Made by a program: the position numbers and the translations under genes. A stretch of DNA of 6,800 bases. Origin: Actinomycetota bacterium. GTDB lineage: Bacteria > Actinomycetota > Actinomycetes > S36-B12 > UBA5976. The notes under the pieces were generated by a model. It did not search any database. It saw only the letters and a list, made by a program, of their open reading frames with translations, and was not told the DNA's origin. Positions 5,062 to 6,800 of this stretch are shown in pieces (within the stretch, counting starts at the first letter, position 1; every line of letters begins with the position of its first letter). The stretch lies in the NCBI GenBank assembly GCA_947491175.1, contig CANLIF010000069.1, forward strand, positions 1 to 6,800, given 5' to 3'.

Positions 5062-6060
5062 ATGTCTACTGACGACTCAGTTAATGACGCGCGCTCCGAA
5101 AAGTTGGATCCACTGACTGCTCCAGTTTGGGAATTGAGTGACATTGACGAGCCGATTCTGGCTCCGCCACTTGAACAATTCATGCCAATTGATGAAGACA
5201 CCATAATTCGACGCCGGCCATTGCTGCCACCTGATGCAGATGAAATCATTCGTGGTGAATACACCGGCTGGGTGCCACTCATTAAATCCGGAGAATCTCT
5301 CGAAGATGCTAAAGCGCGCGAGGAAAATCGAGTTTCAAGTTTTGAAGCATCAATTCCAAATATTGATGTAACTAACTGGGCGCCAATTGAAGTTGTGGAC
5401 ATCGCTGACTCTGAATTTGAAGCACCAGATGATCTTGCTTCTGATACAGCAACGACAGTTCGAGAGCCAATCGTTGAAGTCAGACCATATGTTTTCCCAA
5501 CTGAGATCGTGCCTGACCCAGATTTTGTGGTTTCACCGGCTGAAGCTTTGGAAGAAGCGCGCCGCCGAATTGCGCAAATGCGCGCAAGTTTGCAAACAAA
5601 CATCAATCGAGTTTCGCAAAGTTTTGAGCATCCGATTTTTACGCCAGTTGAAGTCTCAGTTCAAGAAGCGCCGCCGTTTGTGAATGTGCCTCAAGCTGAA
5701 GTTCCAGTTGCACCAGCAAATGACGCGCCCAATTCATTTGAATCCATATTTGAGACTGAAGAGAAATCAGCTTTCGCGCCACCTGTAGTGCCAGCGCCAA
5801 AGCAAGAATCACAACGAGTCGAGTCGGTAATAACCGAAGTCCGAGAAGAACCCAGAGTATTTACGCAATCAACTCAGCAAACCTCACCGACAATAATTAT
5901 TGATGAGGCAGCTAATCAAACTCATTCACTTGAATTAGTAATTATGCGCGATGAAGTTAAAGATTTAAGAGACCGGCTTGATTCATCACAAAAGTTGATT
6001 GAGAACTTGATGGTTCGCCTTGCAGACCTTGCTGAATTGGCATTAAAGCGCAAAGACTAA
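5062..6060 (+). CDS. Unrecognised acidic, proline-rich protein with C-terminal coiled coil
   Basis: I do not recognise the family of this 332-residue product. It has no signal peptide or membrane segment. The N-terminal two thirds are acidic and rich in Pro, Glu, Asp and Val with many short hydrophobic patches (WELSDIDEPILAPP near 23-36, GEYTGWVPLI at 65-74, TNWAPIE at 104-110), a composition expected of a mostly disordered protein. A charged helix at about 159-180 (PAEALEEARRRIAQMRASL) and a C-terminal helix at about 288-331 (LELVIMRDEVKDLRDRL...LADLAEL) have leucine spacing typical of coiled coils, so self-association is plausible. SFE followed by a hydrophobic position recurs at 93, 187 and 225. 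Promoter, ideal Shine-Dalgarno and ordinary codon use argue that it is real. It could be a scaffold or adaptor in cell envelope or division processes, but nothing in the sequence proves this. Its stop overlaps the convergent nuoD-like stop by 4 bases. Confidence 0.85.
   Translation: MSTDDSVNDARSEKLDPLTAPVWELSDIDEPILAPPLEQFMPIDEDTIIRRRPLLPPDADEIIRGEYTGWVPLIKSGESLEDAKAREENRVSSFEASIPNIDVTNWAPIEVVDIADSEFEAPDDLASDTATTVREPIVEVRPYVFPTEIVPDPDFVVSPAEALEEARRRIAQMRASLQTNINRVSQSFEHPIFTPVEVSVQEAPPFVNVPQAEVPVAPANDAPNSFESIFETEEKSAFAPPVVPAPKQESQRVESVITEVREEPRVFTQSTQQTSPTIIIDEAANQTHSLELVIMRDEVKDLRDRLDSSQKLIENLMVRLADLAELALKRKD
5326..5351 (+). repeat. Imperfect direct repeat, copy 1, inside the unknown gene
   Basis: This copy reads AATCGAGTTTC then AAGTTTTGAAGCATC and encodes NRVSSFEAS. 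It matches 5605-5632 except for a 3-base insertion, a 1-base deletion and the resulting local shift, and both copies are read in the same frame. Confidence 0.5.
5605..5632 (+). repeat. Imperfect direct repeat, copy 2, inside the unknown gene
   Basis: This copy reads AATCGAGTTTC, GCA, then AAGTTTTGAGCATC and encodes NRVSQSFEHP. Each copy follows a charged helical segment (SLEDAKAREE before copy 1, ALEEARRRIAQMRASL before copy 2), which suggests an ancient internal duplication or a repeated binding motif. Confidence 0.5.
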
Positions 6061-6800
6061 CGGTCTACATCGCCTGCAATAAAAGGCATGCTGGCAACAA
6101 CTGCATCAAAATCTTTTCGATTCGATCCTGGCAACACGGTTGCCAACGCCAAAACGGTATGCAAACTAGCGGGACGAAGTTTTAGTCGGTACGGCATTTT
6201 GTCATTGCGCGAAACTAGGAACCACGAGGCAATCCCCAAGGGAGTTTCAATGCTATGTTCGTAACTTCCTTCTGGCACGCGCACCACTTTTGGTAACAAA
6301 ACGTTCACTTCATTAGATGTTTGACTTGTGCATGGTTCAATTAATTCTGAAATCATCGCCAATGAAATTGTTACTTCATCTACTAGCTGCAACATGCGAG
6401 CACTCACATCACCTGAGGTCTGTAATGCGACAGCAAAACTTTCAAGTTCGAAGTATTTAAGTTCAGAGGCAGTTTCTCGCAAATCAATGGCATGTCCACT
6501 GGCCCGGGTGGCAGGCCCACTAACTGCACTTTCAATTGCTTGGCTTTTCGTTAAAACACCTACCGATTCATATTCAGCAAGAATTGCTAACCAATTTGTT
6601 TCCAGCACTATTTGAGCGGTGTCAAAACAAAGGTGTTGCACTTCGGCCAACCACTCTGAAGTAGGTGCGTGCGTAAGTCCACCAATCCGAGTCAACATTG
6701 GATGCATTCGACTGCCAGTATAAATTCGATAGTGGTTTACCCATTGCTCGCGAGATTTTCTCAAGTTTTCAACTAGTTGTTGGTCTTGCCAGGGAAAGCC
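6057..6800 (-). CDS. nuoD: NADH-quinone oxidoreductase subunit D-like (NuoD2-like), C-terminal part
   Basis: The gene is cut by the right edge; the frame is open to base 6800 and gives the last 247 residues (a full NuoD is roughly 380-440). NuoD, the 49-kDa subunit of complex I, lies in the membrane-proximal arm and forms the quinone-reduction site with NuoB. Recognisable segments are RMHPMLTRIGGL at about 31-42 (compare the family's RMHxMFNRxGGL), SGPATRASG at about 94-102, KVVRVPEGSYEH...ETPLG near 171-188, PYRLKLRPAS at about 203-212 and the closing GDVDR. The order and wording match Streptomyces NuoD2 better than the classical nuo-operon protein. The residues that bind the quinone head group lie upstream, outside the window. 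A TTG at 6764 is internal, not the start. The stop overlaps the facing gene's stop, so no nuoE follows, unlike the usual nuoABCDEF order. A more remote hydrogenase-like paralogue cannot be excluded. Confidence 0.83.
   Translation of the reverse strand, partial: GFPWQDQQLVENLRKSREQWVNHYRIYTGSRMHPMLTRIGGLTHAPTSEWLAEVQHLCFDTAQIVLETNWLAILAEYESVGVLTKSQAIESAVSGPATRASGHAIDLRETASELKYFELESFAVALQTSGDVSARMLQLVDEVTISLAMISELIEPCTSQTSNEVNVLLPKVVRVPEGSYEHSIETPLGIASWFLVSRNDKMPYRLKLRPASLHTVLALATVLPGSNRKDFDAVVASMPFIAGDVDR

Noticed and set aside
5001..5606. Long open frame on the - strand opposite the unknown gene (201 codons)
   Set aside because: It is Ser/Arg-rich low-complexity antisense of a real gene that has a promoter and an ideal ribosome site. 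It shows no recognisable domain.
6072..6087. GCCT...AGGC inverted repeat near the end of the nuoD-like gene as a terminator
   Set aside because: The stem is only 4 bp, lies inside coding sequence and has no following T-run.
1..6800. Mobile element, CRISPR array, tRNA or rRNA, phage or defence system
   Set aside because: I looked for repeat-spacer patterns, transposase motifs, terminal inverted repeats and tRNA-like cloverleaf arms and found none. Almost all bases are in well-supported genes of similar base use.

Overview
The window looks like chromosomal DNA from a low-GC, streamlined actinobacterium. The proteins resemble actinobacterial versions: a DnaX with a long Ala/Pro/Thr linker, a Corynebacterium-like two-subunit aspartokinase, a Streptomyces-like Asd, the actinobacterial YkuE-type phosphoesterase and a NuoD2-like protein. 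The DNA, however, is clearly more AT-rich than in most of that phylum, and the genes are packed with overlaps or very short gaps. Freshwater Nanopelagicales (the acI lineage, e.g. Planktophila or Nanopelagicus) would fit, but this is inference from protein flavour and base use only.

Left block, + strand (1-4047): the 3' part of dnaX (clamp-loader tau/gamma subunit) overlaps recR (recombinational repair) by 4 bases. After 76 bp comes lysC (aspartokinase), then asd (aspartate-semialdehyde dehydrogenase) after a 3-bp gap. DnaX and RecR serve replication and repair. LysC and Asd catalyse the first two steps from aspartate towards lysine/diaminopimelate, threonine and methionine. The dnaX-recR-lysC-asd order is a compressed form of the neighbourhood found in Corynebacterium and Mycobacterium. 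The ebfC/ybaB gene that usually lies between dnaX and recR is absent. lysC has an in-frame internal start with a strong Shine-Dalgarno sequence that would make a separate 172-residue regulatory beta subunit.

Middle (4048-5061): asd converges on a - strand membrane-anchored metallophosphoesterase gene. The junction holds a perfect 26-bp palindrome spanning the asd stop codon. The phosphoesterase gene diverges, across a 57-bp spacer, from an unrecognised gene. That spacer carries a good sigma-70-like promoter and an ideal Shine-Dalgarno sequence for the unrecognised gene.

Right block (5062-6800): a 332-residue acidic, proline-rich, probably largely disordered protein with a C-terminal coiled coil and no recognised family. 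Its stop codon overlaps by 4 bases the stop of a convergent - strand gene for a NuoD-like subunit of respiratory complex I, which runs off the right edge.

No tRNA, rRNA, CRISPR array, insertion sequence or phage gene was seen. Most of the window is core metabolism. The parts most worth following up are the unknown coiled-coil protein with its promoter, the embedded lysC beta start, the palindrome, and the lone or terminal NuoD-like gene.
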